Shown here: positions 27,321 through 37,769 of the stretch, one piece after another | Numbering within the stretch: the stretch's first letter is position 1 | Layout of the letters: every line of letters begins with the position of its first letter | Assembly (NCBI RefSeq): GCF_017311165.1 | Contig: NZ_CP062973.1 | Coordinates: forward strand, 620,001-684,000 | Direction: 5' to 3' | Source: Psychroflexus sp. ALD_RP9 | GTDB taxonomy: Bacteria > Bacteroidota > Bacteroidia > Flavobacteriales > Flavobacteriaceae | Length of the DNA: 64,000 nucleotides | Notes under the pieces: model-generated | Seen by the model: the letters and a program-made list of their open reading frames with translations, nothing else | Told to the model about the DNA's origin: nothing | Database searches by the model: none | Made by a program: the position numbers and the translations under genes

Positions 27321-30300
27321 TATAGTTGTCTTCTTCTAATTGTTCTTTAATTGCTCGCTCTACTTGCTCTTTTTCAACCTGATTACCTGTAAATAGCCAT
27401 TTTGATTTTACCTTTATAGAATTACTTATTGATAAAAGAATAGGTAATAATATTAAAGTTAAAACAGTTGCAACACCAATGCCATAAGCAATAGAAATAG
27501 CCATAGGTATTAAAAATTGTGCTTGACGGCTTTGCTCAAAAATAAGTGGTGCAAGACCTGAAATTGTAGTAAGTGAGGTTAAAAATATAGCTCTAAACCT
27601 AGATTTTCCTGCCTCAAACAATGCATCATTAAATTTTAAGCCTTCTCTAAGATTTGAATTAAATTTACCGATAAGTACTAAACCATCATTAACCATGATA
27701 CCAATAAGTGCAATAACACCTAAAAGAGATAAAATATTGATTGGAAAGCCATGAATATAGTGACCCCAAGCAACCCCAATTAAGCTAAATGGTATAAGTA
27801 AAATAAGCATAATTGGCTGACTAAAACTTCTAAAAGTAAATGCAATAACCACAAATATTAAAAACAAAATTACAGGAAACACTTTACCTGCCGAACCACT
27901 TGTTTTACCAGCTTCCCTATTTTGACCTTCATAAGAAACTGAAAGCGAAGAATATTTATTTAAAATATCTGGCATAACCGTTGTTCTAATTTCATCTAAA
28001 ATTTCAGTTGAGCTATCATTAGGGTTTTCTAAATCTGCTGAAACTTGAATTTCTCTACGACCATTTAAGTAACTGATAGATTCGGTTCCTCTAACAATTT
28101 GATAATTGGCAATTTCATTAAAAGCTACTCGTGACCCGTTTGGGGTAATAATTCTCAAGTCATCTAAGTTTCTAATAGATGATCTTTGGTTTTCATTATA
28201 TCTTACCCAAACTCTAATTTCGTCTTTACCACGTTGAAAACGCTGTGCTTGAGCACCAAAAAAAGCGTTTCTAACCTGCCGCATTACTTCACCTAAATCA
28301 AGGCCTAAAGCATAAGCGGTTGTTTTTAAATCGATTTCGATTTCTTTAATACCTTTAGGATCATTATCCGTTACATCTTTCAGCTGTGCATTATTTTCCA
28401 TCCAATTCCTAAGCTCAACTTTTGCCGATTCGAGTTCTGCTAGATTATTGCCTAATAAGGATACAGATACTGGTAAGCCACCAAAATTGCTACCAGAACC
28501 AAATGTGATACTCTCAACGCCATAAATAGGTCCAGTTTCTTCTCGAATTGCGTTTGTAATTTCAGCTGAAGAAAAATCTCTCGCTTCTCCCGGAAGTAAA
28601 TTAACTTGCAGCGAAGCTTTATTATTGCCAGGACCAACCCGTTTAACAGTGTTTTCTATAACTTGAAGATTATCAGTTTGCTTTTCAGTAAAAGTTTTAT
28701 TTACACGCCAAGCAGCTTCTTCAACTATCGAAATAATTGAGTCTGTTTTTTGTGGGTTTACGCCTTCTGTCATTAACAAACTTACCTCAACTCGATCGCT
28801 AGCAACACTTGGAAAAAAAGTAACACGAATAATACCACCTCCAACCGAGCCAATTGTTAAGGCTAGTGCTGCAATTAAAATAGCTATTGAAAATAATCGG
28901 TTATTAATAACAAAGCGTAATACTGGAGCGTAAGAATTGTCACGTAAATATCGCATAACACGATCTCCGTATGAATTTACATGGCGCATTTTAGAGAAAA
29001 AACGCCCTAAAAGTGTTCGCTTCTTTAATTTCTTTTTAGTTGGTCTAATTGCCTTTGAGTGTGCGATATGTGCTGGCAATATCAAAAAAGCCTCAATTAG
29101 TGAAACACTAAGTGTTAATAAGACTATAACTGAAACTTCGCTGAAAAATTCGCCTATTCGGCCTTCTAGAAAGAAAAATGTTGAAAATGCTAAAATAGTA
29201 GTGACAATAGCTGAAATAATAGGTGGTATAACTTCAACTGCGCCATCAATTGCAGCTCGTATAGGTGATTTCCCTTTTTCATATTGCTGGTAAATATTTT
29301 CAGCAATAACGATTCCATCATCTACTAAAATACCAATCACTATAATCATCCCAAATAATGATAGTACGTTTATCGTTACCCCAAACGCATTAGCGAATAT
29401 AAACATCCCCAAAAATGAAAGTGGTAAGCCTACTGAAACCCAAAGTGCTAAACGAATATTTAGAAAAATTGAAAGAAATATTAAAACGAGTAAAATACCA
29501 ACAGCACCATTTTCAATTAATAATTTGGTACGTTGATTAAGTGTTATTGATGAATCACTAACAACATTGAGTTGAACATTGTTGTTTTTTGCGTTAAAGT
29601 TGGCAATGTATTCTTTAATAGCATCTGCAGATGAAATTAAATCTTCTGAATTGGTGTTGCTAATTACCATTGTTACTGCTGAATCACCATTATAAAAAAG
29701 GGCGTTTGGTGTCTCCTCAAATTGATCGCGTACTTTTGCAACATCTGACAATAGAATTGATGAACCGCTTGGTGTAGACTTTACTATTACATCGTTAAGT
29801 TTATCGGCGTAATAGCTGCGATTATCGGCACGAATTAGATAATCTTCAGCGTTGGTTTTTATTGTTCCTCCTGTAGACAGGAGATTAGAATTACGCACTT
29901 TTGCCGCAACTTCCTCAAAACTTAAATTATAAGCCAATAGTGCATCTTGACTTAAAGCGATTTCAATTTCTTCTCGAGGAAAACCACGAATTTCAATTTG
30001 AGAGATTCCATCTATTAATCGCAGATCAGATTCGACCTGATAACTAATATCTTTTAAGGTTTTTAAGGGAATATTTTCACCAGAAATTGCAAACTGTATT
30101 GTTTGTCTTGTAGTTTCAGTCTTGGCAACTACCAAAGGTTCCATCCCAACAGGAAAATTCGGAACTCTATCAACAGCATTTTTTACTTCAGTTAGAAGTA
30201 CATCAATATCTTCACCTTCTTCAATTTCAACAGTTATTGAACCACCACTTTCTCTAGCGACTGCTGTTGTTCTATCAATACCTTCGAGTCCTTTTAGGTT

Positions 30301-30510
30301 GTCTTCAATTTTTAAAATGATACCTTCTTCAATTTCTTCTGGGGAAGATCCTGGATAGGTAATATTGATATTGATGATTTTTGATTCTTGAAGCGGAAAA
30401 AATGATGATTTTAAGCTTAAGGCACCAACAATACCAAATATGATGAAAGATAGTATAACGACGTTTACTGCAACTTCGTATTTTATAAAATAAGTGATTA
30501 ATTTTTTCAA
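27310..30510 (-). CDS. RND efflux pump, inner-membrane permease (AcrB-like)
   Basis: Proton-driven transporter of 1066 residues. Twelve membrane helices in the usual 1+5/1+5 order, two large periplasmic loops. In helix 4, the proton-relay segment GILVDDGIVIAENIY has the DD pair; helix 10 has MVNDGLVLIGKFN. The N-terminus EVAVNVVILSFIIFGIVGA matches the HAE-1/unclassified RND group rather than heavy-metal pumps (no CusA Met motif seen). Lies 5 bases after the adaptor gene. Substrates cannot be read from sequence; drugs, bile salts or lipids are possible. Confidence 0.94.
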   Translation of the reverse strand: MKKLITYFIKYEVAVNVVILSFIIFGIVGALSLKSSFFPLQESKIININITYPGSSPEEIEEGIILKIEDNLKGLEGIDRTTAVARESGGSITVEIEEGEDIDVLLTEVKNAVDRVPNFPVGMEPLVVAKTETTRQTIQFAISGENIPLKTLKDISYQVESDLRLIDGISQIEIRGFPREEIEIALSQDALLAYNLSFEEVAAKVRNSNLLSTGGTIKTNAEDYLIRADNRSYYADKLNDVIVKSTPSGSSILLSDVAKVRDQFEETPNALFYNGDSAVTMVISNTNSEDLISSADAIKEYIANFNAKNNNVQLNVVSDSSITLNQRTKLLIENGAVGILLVLIFLSIFLNIRLALWVSVGLPLSFLGMFIFANAFGVTINVLSLFGMIIVIGILVDDGIVIAENIYQQYEKGKSPIRAAIDGAVEVIPPIISAIVTTILAFSTFFFLEGRIGEFFSEVSVIVLLTLSVSLIEAFLILPAHIAHSKAIRPTKKKLKKRTLLGRFFSKMRHVNSYGDRVMRYLRDNSYAPVLRFVINNRLFSIAILIAALALTIGSVGGGIIRVTFFPSVASDRVEVSLLMTEGVNPQKTDSIISIVEEAAWRVNKTFTEKQTDNLQVIENTVKRVGPGNNKASLQVNLLPGEARDFSSAEITNAIREETGPIYGVESITFGSGSNFGGLPVSVSLLGNNLAELESAKVELRNWMENNAQLKDVTDNDPKGIKEIEIDLKTTAYALGLDLGEVMRQVRNAFFGAQAQRFQRGKDEIRVWVRYNENQRSSIRNLDDLRIITPNGSRVAFNEIANYQIVRGTESISYLNGRREIQVSADLENPNDSSTEILDEIRTTVMPDILNKYSSLSVSYEGQNREAGKTSGSAGKVFPVILFLIFVVIAFTFRSFSQPIMLILLIPFSLIGVAWGHYIHGFPINILSLLGVIALIGIMVNDGLVLIGKFNSNLREGLKFNDALFEAGKSRFRAIFLTSLTTISGLAPLIFEQSRQAQFLIPMAISIAYGIGVATVLTLILLPILLSISNSIKVKSKWLFTGNQVEKEQVERAIKEQLEEDNYNEK

Positions 30511-30515
30511 AGCCT

Positions 30516-31622
30516 CTATTTTTTTAGCTTAATCAACATCCCTGAATAGGCGCTTGACAAGTTAGACGTCATGATTGTATCGCCGTTAGCAAGACCTTTT
30601 ATAATTGCTGTATTTTCGTCGTAATAAACAGGTTTAACTGGTTTTAGGGCTAAAACCGAATCTTTAACGATAAATACTTCTGCGTTGTTTCTAACCAAAG
30701 ACCTACTTATTTTGTATGCATTTTTAACTAGCTGTCCAAATATTTCAGCTTCTAAATACATACCTTCTTTAACTTGGGTATCGTTAACTCTAATAAATGT
30801 TTGCACACTTTGAGAGTTTGCGTCGACTTGAGTGTTAATACGAGTAATTTTTCCTTTAGTCTTAAATTTTTTATCAATACCAAATAGATTTACAGTATCA
30901 CCAATTTCAACATAATCTACTAAAGCTTTTTGTAAAGCAACTTCTAATTCAAATTCTCCAGGTTTAATAAATTCACCTAAACGTTGGCCAGGTCTAACTA
31001 AAGTTCCTGGTGTAATACTTGCTTCAGTTAAAATACCATCAAAAGGTGCTTTTAGATGAAATTTTGCCAGCCTAACTTCTAAGTTTTTAATATTGTAAAA
31101 TGAAGTGATTACGCCACGACCATTAATAAAGTATCTAAGATTTGAAGTATTAATTTTTGGCAAGTCTTGAAGTGGTTCATGAACTGAAAATTCTTCGACG
31201 TAGGTATTCCATTCTTCAAAATGTTCTGGATAATCTAATCGGATATCTGGGAGAATTGAAATTAAAAGATTGTAAAAATCGCTTTTGGTTGATTTTAAGT
31301 TTGCATCGAATTCTTCGTTATTAATCTTAACTAGAGTCTCACCCTTTTTAAATGCTTGACCTGGTCTAAATAACTTGTCGCTTTGTTCAAAAATTCCTTG
31401 CACTTCACTAAACAACTCAAATTTATTTAAAGCTGTAACTTGTCCGTTTGTTTTAACAATAACTGGGATTGTAGAGTTTTTAACTGTTTTTACTGCGATT
31501 GGCTTAGCGATAGTTTTATTAGGTCCGACTGTTTTTTTATTGCTCTTTACAATGTAAATAGCCCCGAAAACTGAACCGGCTATAATAATAATTCCAAGTA
31601 CAATTAATATTGTTTTTCTCAT
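30516..31622 (-). CDS. RND efflux periplasmic adaptor
   Basis: Membrane-fusion protein that links pump and outer channel. N-terminal helix (about 5-25), split lipoyl half-motifs (VTALNKFELFSEVQG and FHLKAPFDGILTEASITPGTLVRPGQRLG), a helical hairpin between them (about 95-165), then beta-barrel and membrane-proximal domains. 368 residues is normal. First gene of adaptor-pump-channel-CPXCG. ATTG, 19 bases and TACTTTAC upstream is only a weak promoter match. Confidence 0.93.
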   Translation of the reverse strand: MRKTILIVLGIIIIAGSVFGAIYIVKSNKKTVGPNKTIAKPIAVKTVKNSTIPVIVKTNGQVTALNKFELFSEVQGIFEQSDKLFRPGQAFKKGETLVKINNEEFDANLKSTKSDFYNLLISILPDIRLDYPEHFEEWNTYVEEFSVHEPLQDLPKINTSNLRYFINGRGVITSFYNIKNLEVRLAKFHLKAPFDGILTEASITPGTLVRPGQRLGEFIKPGEFELEVALQKALVDYVEIGDTVNLFGIDKKFKTKGKITRINTQVDANSQSVQTFIRVNDTQVKEGMYLEAEIFGQLVKNAYKISRSLVRNNAEVFIVKDSVLALKPVKPVYYDENTAIIKGLANGDTIMTSNLSSAYSGMLIKLKK

Positions 31623-31690
31623 CGATATACTATTAATTTGGCGGTAAAATTAGCAGATTAGTAAAGTATAGTTGGTTAATACATTCACAA

Positions 31691-33604
31691 TTATTTAATA
31701 TCATCTAACTGAATTTGAACTTTTTCCCAATGCTCCATTTGCTTTTCTAAATCTGATTTTAAGGATTTGTAATTATTAAAAAAATCAGGTTGACTTACTG
31801 TTTCATCGTAATTATTAGCCATTTGTTGATCAATAACAGCAATCTCCTTTTCTAATTTTGTGATGTTAGACTCAATTGAACTTAATTTGTTTGATAACTT
31901 TTTATACTTTTTTTGAATTTCGTAATCTTTAGCAGGCGAATTTTTAGATTTCACTGCTGTTTTTTCTTCAGTTTTTTGCTCGACTTGACGCATATTTTCA
32001 AGCGCTCTTGATTTTAGATAATCATTTATATCACCTAAAAATTCTTTTACCTTGTGGTTTCTAAACTCATATACTGTATCGGCTAGGCCTTGAAGAAAAT
32101 CACGATCGTGCGATACTAAAATTAAAGTACCTTCAAAATTTGCTAAAGCCTTCTTTAACACATTTTTAGATTGAATATCCAGGTGGTTGGTCGGTTCATC
32201 CATTATTAAGACATTGAATGGTGCTAAAATCATTTTTGCTAAAGCCAAACGATTACGTTCTCCTCCGGAAAGTACTTTAACGTATTTTGAAACATCATCA
32301 CCTCTAAATAAAAATGCACCTAAAATATCACGGACTTTACTTCTATTAGATTCATTTGCTGAATCAATCATTGTATCTAAAACTGTTTTATTAGGGTCTA
32401 AATATTCAGCTTGATTTTGAGCAAAATAACCAATTTCTACATTGTGCCCTAACTTCAACTGGCCATCATAATCAAGATCACCAACAATGGCTTTTGCAAG
32501 GGTTGATTTTCCTTGACCATTTTGCCCTACAAAAGCAATTTTAGCGTTGCGTTCTATTGTAAAATTAACATCGCTAAAAACTTGATGATTTCCAAAGTTT
32601 TTAGCTAGGTTTTCGGCTTCAACAACAACTTTTCCAGGATTTTTTGAAATTGAAAAGTTTACAGACATGGTGCTTTGATCATCTTGGTCTACTTCAATAA
32701 TATCTGTCTTTTCTAACTTTTTTATAAGCGATTGAGCCATTGAAGCTTTATTGGCTTTAGCACGAAACTTATCGATTAACTTTTCGGTTTGCTTAATTTC
32801 TTTTTGTTGATTTTTTTGTGCTGCAAGTTGTTGTTCTTGAATTGTCTTACGTAACTCTTTAAAGGCTGAATAGGGTTTGTTATAATCGTAGATTTTACCG
32901 AGTGAGATTTCTATCGTGCGGTTAGTTACATTATCTAAAAACATGGTATCGTGAGAAACAATAACTACACAGCCTGAAAAAGAAACTAAAAAACTCTCTA
33001 TCCACATGATACTTTCTATATCTAGGTGATTAGTTGGCTCATCGAGTAAGAGAATGTCGTTATTTTGCAACAATAACTTGGCAAGTTCTATACGCATCCG
33101 CCAACCGCCCGAAAAAGTATCTGTTTTAGCGTTAAAGTCTTCAGCTGTAAAGCCTAAACCCTTTAAAACGCGTTCTGTTTCACCTTGGTAGTTATAACCT
33201 CCTAAAATTTCATATTGATGCTGATACTCGTTAAGATCAATCATTAACTGGTTATAAGATTCACTTTCGTAATCAGTACGTTCAGCGAGTTGCGTATTAA
33301 TTTCATCGAGTTTAGATTCGATTTCAACAATACTGCTAAAAGCTTGATAAGCTTCTTCTAAAACAGTTCGACCTTCTTCAAAATCTATATCTTGTCTTAG
33401 AAAGCCAATGTTAATATTTTTTTCTTTGGCAATTTCACCTTCAAAATCTGTTAAGTCACCTGCTAATATTTTAAGCAAAGTTGATTTTCCAGCACCATTT
33501 TTACCAATTAACCCTAACCTATTTCCTGCGCTTAACTTAAAGCTGATATTATTAAATAAATAAGTTCCTCCGAAGGAGACCGATAGTTTATTTATATGTA
33601 GCAT
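31691..33604 (-). CDS. ABC-F ATPase (Uup-like)
   Basis: 637 residues, two ABC domains in one chain and no membrane part, typical of ABC-F ribosome-associated proteins. First domain: GKNGAGKST, SGGWRMR, LLLDEPTNHLD. Second: GQNGQGKST, SGGERNR, IMDEPTNHLD. The inter-domain linker (about 235-300) and a C-terminal coiled coil (about 560-637) resemble Uup. Uup-type proteins act on the ribosome or branched DNA; resistance function should not be assumed. Single gene, 68 bases upstream of the adaptor gene on the same strand. Confidence 0.93.
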   Translation of the reverse strand: MLHINKLSVSFGGTYLFNNISFKLSAGNRLGLIGKNGAGKSTLLKILAGDLTDFEGEIAKEKNINIGFLRQDIDFEEGRTVLEEAYQAFSSIVEIESKLDEINTQLAERTDYESESYNQLMIDLNEYQHQYEILGGYNYQGETERVLKGLGFTAEDFNAKTDTFSGGWRMRIELAKLLLQNNDILLLDEPTNHLDIESIMWIESFLVSFSGCVVIVSHDTMFLDNVTNRTIEISLGKIYDYNKPYSAFKELRKTIQEQQLAAQKNQQKEIKQTEKLIDKFRAKANKASMAQSLIKKLEKTDIIEVDQDDQSTMSVNFSISKNPGKVVVEAENLAKNFGNHQVFSDVNFTIERNAKIAFVGQNGQGKSTLAKAIVGDLDYDGQLKLGHNVEIGYFAQNQAEYLDPNKTVLDTMIDSANESNRSKVRDILGAFLFRGDDVSKYVKVLSGGERNRLALAKMILAPFNVLIMDEPTNHLDIQSKNVLKKALANFEGTLILVSHDRDFLQGLADTVYEFRNHKVKEFLGDINDYLKSRALENMRQVEQKTEEKTAVKSKNSPAKDYEIQKKYKKLSNKLSSIESNITKLEKEIAVIDQQMANNYDETVSQPDFFNNYKSLKSDLEKQMEHWEKVQIQLDDIK

Positions 33605-33668
33605 TTATTACACTTAATTTGTGCAAATATTGGTATTTTTGCAATGCAATACTAAACAAAATCCAAGA

Positions 33669-34058
33669 ATGTTAAAAGGCACTAAATTATACAGTATTTT
33701 TACAGGTACTTGCCCAGTTTGTCATGAAGAAAGCATGTATAAGGAATCTAATCCTTACAAGCTAAAAACTATTTATGACATGCATGAACGCTGCTCTAAT
33801 TGTGATACAAAATATAAAATTGAACCTTCATTTTTTTATGGCGCAATGTATGTGAGTTACGGCTTAGGTGTTGCATTTGCTGTGGCAACTTTTATTATAG
33901 CACACTTTTTTATAGGTTTGAGTCTATTAAGCTCATTTGTATCTATAATTGTGGTACTAGTTTTATTAATGCCGGTAATTATGAGGCTTTCTCGTAATAT
34001 CTGGATTAATTTCTTTTTTAATTACAACAAGTCAAAAACTAAACGTCATAGCGCATAA
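33669..34058 (+). CDS. DUF983 family membrane protein
   Basis: 129 residues from the ATG at 33669 (MLKGTKLYSIFTGTCPVC); an earlier in-frame start is unlikely. Two zinc-ribbon-like pairs, CPVC (about 15-18) and CSNC (about 43-46), precede two membrane helices (about 58-80 and 84-106). This is the DUF983 layout, role unknown. A TATTTTTG -7 box lies shortly upstream. Its 3' end overlaps the converging FAD oxidoreductase gene by 20 bases. Confidence 0.85.
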   Translation: MLKGTKLYSIFTGTCPVCHEESMYKESNPYKLKTIYDMHERCSNCDTKYKIEPSFFYGAMYVSYGLGVAFAVATFIIAHFFIGLSLLSSFVSIIVVLVLLMPVIMRLSRNIWINFFFNYNKSKTKRHSA

Positions 34059-35082
34059 CATCAACTTCTTCTAAAATTGGTTGATTATTAAAAATATGTT
34101 GTACCAAATTTTTAGACAAATATGGTGAGGCTAGAACGCCACGACTTCCGTTACCATTAAATATTAAAAGTTGAGAATGCTTTGGATGACGACCCAAAAT
34201 TGGCCTTCTATCTTTTACAGTAGGCCGAATCCCTGCTAACTGACTAACTATTTCATAATTTACAGAAAACATCTTTTCAAAAGCCTTAGACAATTCGTGT
34301 CTCGTCGCTTCTGTTGGTTCATTATTGAGATCATGGCGTTGATAATTAGCCCCAAACTTATATAAATGTTTACCAAGTGGAATTAAAAAGAACTTTGATT
34401 TGTAAATACTATGATTGGAATTAAGTTCTTTAGAATGAATAATGAGATATTCACCTTTGTTACCGTAAATAGGTAAATAATTAAAATAAGGATTGTGATT
34501 CACGCCATAACCCTCGCAAAAAATAACGTACTGATAAGATTTGGACTGATATGAAATTAATGAATCTTCAACCTTTAAATTATTATAGTTAAAATCATTA
34601 GAGTAGAATGAATCATTAAAATACGAAATAGATCCATCTAAAAAAGTGTTTAAATCAAGCGTGTATATATGATTAACTTCGCCAAGCTTAATGACTGAAG
34701 TTGACAAAACTGAGTGAGAAGGTGGTTTAATTCCAGTAAGAAAATTAGAAATATAAGGCTGTTCTGTAGCTGAAATAAAATCGTTACAATCTTGAGGTGT
34801 TTGAAGCAATTTAAACAAATTAGGCTGCTTAATAAAAGAAGTGTCAAGTTTAGATTCAATATCAGCATAAAATTTAACAGCAGAAGAATAAAACTCATTT
34901 GCTTTCCAAGCCTTTTTATAGCGTTTTAACACAATTGGATTAAGCACACCACCGGCGACACGAGTAGCCTGTTGAGAGTTATTTGATACAATATCGAAAC
35001 TTTTACCATATCGGTTTAATCGATGTGCAATAGATGCACCCGCTATGCCAAAACCAATGATTAAAACATCTTTATGAGTCAT
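34039..35082 (-). CDS. FAD-dependent oxidoreductase (DAO family)
   Basis: 347 residues of the D-amino-acid-oxidase-like fold. The N-terminal dinucleotide motif is VLIIGFGIAGASIAHRL (G-x-G-x2-G), and the C-terminal FAD segment is GIRPTVKDRRPILGRHPKHS...NGNGSRGVL (about 285-318). The closest analogy is the oxidase part of MnmC or glycine oxidase; substrate unknown. A gldN terminator ends directly at its start codon, so it may depend on read-through from the gld operon. Confidence 0.85.
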   Translation of the reverse strand: MTHKDVLIIGFGIAGASIAHRLNRYGKSFDIVSNNSQQATRVAGGVLNPIVLKRYKKAWKANEFYSSAVKFYADIESKLDTSFIKQPNLFKLLQTPQDCNDFISATEQPYISNFLTGIKPPSHSVLSTSVIKLGEVNHIYTLDLNTFLDGSISYFNDSFYSNDFNYNNLKVEDSLISYQSKSYQYVIFCEGYGVNHNPYFNYLPIYGNKGEYLIIHSKELNSNHSIYKSKFFLIPLGKHLYKFGANYQRHDLNNEPTEATRHELSKAFEKMFSVNYEIVSQLAGIRPTVKDRRPILGRHPKHSQLLIFNGNGSRGVLASPYLSKNLVQHIFNNQPILEEVDVMRYDV

Positions 35083-35110
35083 AAAAAAAGCCTTTACAAA
35101 AGTAAAGGCT
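35081..35110 (-). terminator. terminator of gldKLMN, abutting the next start codon
   Basis: Reverse-strand stem AGCCTTTAC / GTAAAGGCT (35089-35110, 4-base loop) followed by seven T and then directly the ATG of the FAD oxidoreductase (35082). Confidence 0.8.
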
Positions 35111-35134
35111 AATATATTGATTTAAGTTGTAGAA

Positions 35135-36151
35135 TTAATAATTCCACATATCCAATTCGAAATTTCTAATTTCTTCTTTTAATCTTCGTGCTTCTAGCAA
35201 CTGCATTTGAGCATTATCATCAATATAGTCTGAAACCTTTCTATCTTCATAAACATTTTCAGTTTTGTAGATAAAAGAATTAAAACGTCTAGAGTTTAGT
35301 AAATGATCGAAACTAATTGGCATAGCGCTATTTTGAGGGTTCAGCACCTTAGAAGTGTGTAAAACCTGTCTAGCATCAGAGAACCAAACCCAAAAATAAG
35401 GTATAATTTGTGGTTCACCACTATATGTTGGGTTTTGCGTTTGAATGTCATAGCCAGCAGGCGCAATACCTAATAAACGATATTTCATTTCGCCCTGTCG
35501 TTTATCGAAATACCACATACCTTTGATAAAATATTCTTTGATATCTGCAGCTGTAATTTCAGTTGCAACAAGGTAAGGCTTCATTTTAGTAATCAATTCT
35601 TGTGAGTATAACTCTGGATAGTTTTCTAGTTCACCAGCAAGAGAACGTGTTTTAAAAGTTTCAACAGCTTCTGTACCAGTAATACCATACTGACCTAAGA
35701 TACTTAATGCAGCGTTTGGTAAAAATATGGCTTTAGTAGCATCTTGAATTTCTTTAAAATCACGCTTCTTATTGAAATAACTCGAAGCATAGACTTCTGT
35801 AATGGCAAGAGAATCATTAGGATTATTAGCTCCTTTCTCAATAGCCTCAACTAGTGTCGCAAAGAGAGATTTTCTGTTGTTACTTACAGAGTTATCTTGG
35901 GTTGGATATAATAATGGAAAATTAATTTTTTGATTAAGATCAATTCGTTCCCAAACAACTTTAGACCATAATATATCTCTATCTCCTACATAACCGTAAG
36001 GTAAGGGTTTATCATCATCAAATCTTTTTTGTTGTACCGCTAAATCCTCAATTTCAGATGGCTTTTCAGCATTCAAGATGTTTGACTGAGCGAGTACTGT
36101 TGCTGAAAACAACATAAAAGATAATCCGATTAAATTGACTTTTAATTTCAT
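35135..36151 (-). CDS. gldN: type IX secretion/gliding protein GldN
   Basis: 338 residues with signal peptide (about 1-21, ending VLAQS). GldN/PorN is periplasmic and forms a ring with GldK at the outer membrane. Seen: PYGYVGDRDILWSKVVWERIDLNQKINFPLLYP (given here by its ends, about 50-82) and the WVWFSDARQVL region typical of the family. Last of gldKLMN, 13 bases after gldM, followed by a strong terminator. Confidence 0.95.
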   Translation of the reverse strand: MKLKVNLIGLSFMLFSATVLAQSNILNAEKPSEIEDLAVQQKRFDDDKPLPYGYVGDRDILWSKVVWERIDLNQKINFPLLYPTQDNSVSNNRKSLFATLVEAIEKGANNPNDSLAITEVYASSYFNKKRDFKEIQDATKAIFLPNAALSILGQYGITGTEAVETFKTRSLAGELENYPELYSQELITKMKPYLVATEITAADIKEYFIKGMWYFDKRQGEMKYRLLGIAPAGYDIQTQNPTYSGEPQIIPYFWVWFSDARQVLHTSKVLNPQNSAMPISFDHLLNSRRFNSFIYKTENVYEDRKVSDYIDDNAQMQLLEARRLKEEIRNFELDMWNY

Positions 36152-36164
36152 TATAATATTTTAA

Positions 36165-37736
36165 TTAGTTTGTGAGTTGCACTAATAACGCAGGCATGTT
36201 TTTAACATTCACACCTGGAACATCAGCTTTAACATCAAATATCTGTATAATATCTCCTGTTCTAGCTAAATCTAATAATTCTTTAGCTCTAGCGTTTAAC
36301 ATATTACCATTCACGACAACAGCTGGTTGACCAGGAACACTAATTGTAAAACGTTTAACTACAGGTGTAATATCAAAATCGAAGTTCTCAAAAGTTGCTC
36401 CGATAGGCGAAATCTTAAGAGCATTTCGAGGCATTTTAATAGCTCCACCTTCTTGTATTTGGTCTCTTACAGTTGGTGTAGGTCTTGGTAAGTCCTTGAT
36501 TCTAAATGTACTTGAAGAAGTAATTTTCTCACCTTCAATTTCACCAGTTACATTAATTTTTAATTTAGTACCAGTTGTTGGTCTAACGACATATTGAGAA
36601 CCTTTAACGCGTTTCATACCAGGTGCTGAAGCATTAACTTTATTTCCAGGAACACCAGGCATAGAAACCGTAATTGGATTTTCAATACCACGATAAACAA
36701 CATTCATTTTATCTGCTGATACAATAGCTTGATTTGGCTTAGGGATTACTGAATATGACTGGCTGACAGGAACTTCAATTTCCTTACCATCTTGATTAAA
36801 AATCAATTTACCCTCAATCGTATGATCACCAGCATTACCAGCATTTACATTTAATTTAACTTGACCACCTTCTAAAGTAAAATCTTCACCTTGTGTAAGA
36901 GGTCTTCCGTCAAGCTTTAAATCAACTTTATTTGGCACAGTTGAATTATCAGTTCGACCAAGAACAATTGCACCATCGAATGTGTTACCCTGATAATAGG
37001 CACCTCTAGATGTTTGTAACAAAGTAGAGTAGTTATCCATCGAAGCGATTTGTGTTAATTGACCTGAAAGCATTGTTGATAAAATTTCATTCTCTAAAAC
37101 TTTCAACTCATTTTGTAAGGCTGTAATTTTAGTAATAGCTGAAATTAATGGAAAGCCAACATAATGATGACGAATATAGTTTTGAGGTGTTGCTGCTTCT
37201 GGCGCATCTTTAGGCATCACAGGATCTGCACTAAACTGAGAGTTAATAGATTCTAAGAAACTGGCGTATTTTGGGTTTTCACCTAAAACACTATTCATTT
37301 TATCTTTATAAGCTCTCATATTTGCAAGAAACTGTTCGCCTTCTGGCTTTAATTTTTCGCCTTTTACAAAAAGTTCATTTACATAAGAAGACTTATCCAT
37401 AGTTTCGTAATCGGTAGGATCTTCAACTGATCCATACATACCTTCTTTAATTTCAGCAAAGTAATTATAAAGTTCAGTAGTAGCAGCTGTAACTTGATCA
37501 GCTTTTTGTTTTACTTCAGCAAATTGTTCTGGTGACTCACTTGCTTTAACCGCTAAACCACTAAGAGCCGCCTGATTTTTAGTCTCAAACTTAACATTTG
37601 ACTCTTCTAGTGTTTCGTTTATTGAACCAAAAGCAGATAATACTTCTTTAGACATATTTAGTGCTAACATAGCGATAAACACTAAATACATTAAGTTAAT
37701 CATCCGTTGCCTTGGTGTTTCTTTTCCTCCTGCCAT
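36165..37736 (-). CDS. gldM: type IX secretion motor component GldM
   Basis: 523 residues. Single N-terminal membrane helix (about 14-30, INLMYLVFIAMLALNM), a helical domain, then stacked beta domains in the periplasm (from about 225). With GldL it forms the proton-driven motor of the secretion system and transmits torque to the GldK/GldN ring. The N-terminal GGKETPRQRMINLMYLV is highly typical. 33 bases after gldL. Confidence 0.97.
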   Translation of the reverse strand: MAGGKETPRQRMINLMYLVFIAMLALNMSKEVLSAFGSINETLEESNVKFETKNQAALSGLAVKASESPEQFAEVKQKADQVTAATTELYNYFAEIKEGMYGSVEDPTDYETMDKSSYVNELFVKGEKLKPEGEQFLANMRAYKDKMNSVLGENPKYASFLESINSQFSADPVMPKDAPEAATPQNYIRHHYVGFPLISAITKITALQNELKVLENEILSTMLSGQLTQIASMDNYSTLLQTSRGAYYQGNTFDGAIVLGRTDNSTVPNKVDLKLDGRPLTQGEDFTLEGGQVKLNVNAGNAGDHTIEGKLIFNQDGKEIEVPVSQSYSVIPKPNQAIVSADKMNVVYRGIENPITVSMPGVPGNKVNASAPGMKRVKGSQYVVRPTTGTKLKINVTGEIEGEKITSSSTFRIKDLPRPTPTVRDQIQEGGAIKMPRNALKISPIGATFENFDFDITPVVKRFTISVPGQPAVVVNGNMLNARAKELLDLARTGDIIQIFDVKADVPGVNVKNMPALLVQLTN

Positions 37737-37769
37737 AATTTATATCTTAATTTTGTGTAATTTATACAA

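Noticed and set aside
28937..29293. Forward open frame of 118 codons within the RND pump gene
   Set aside because: It is antisense to the well-conserved permease and has no start signal or family similarity.
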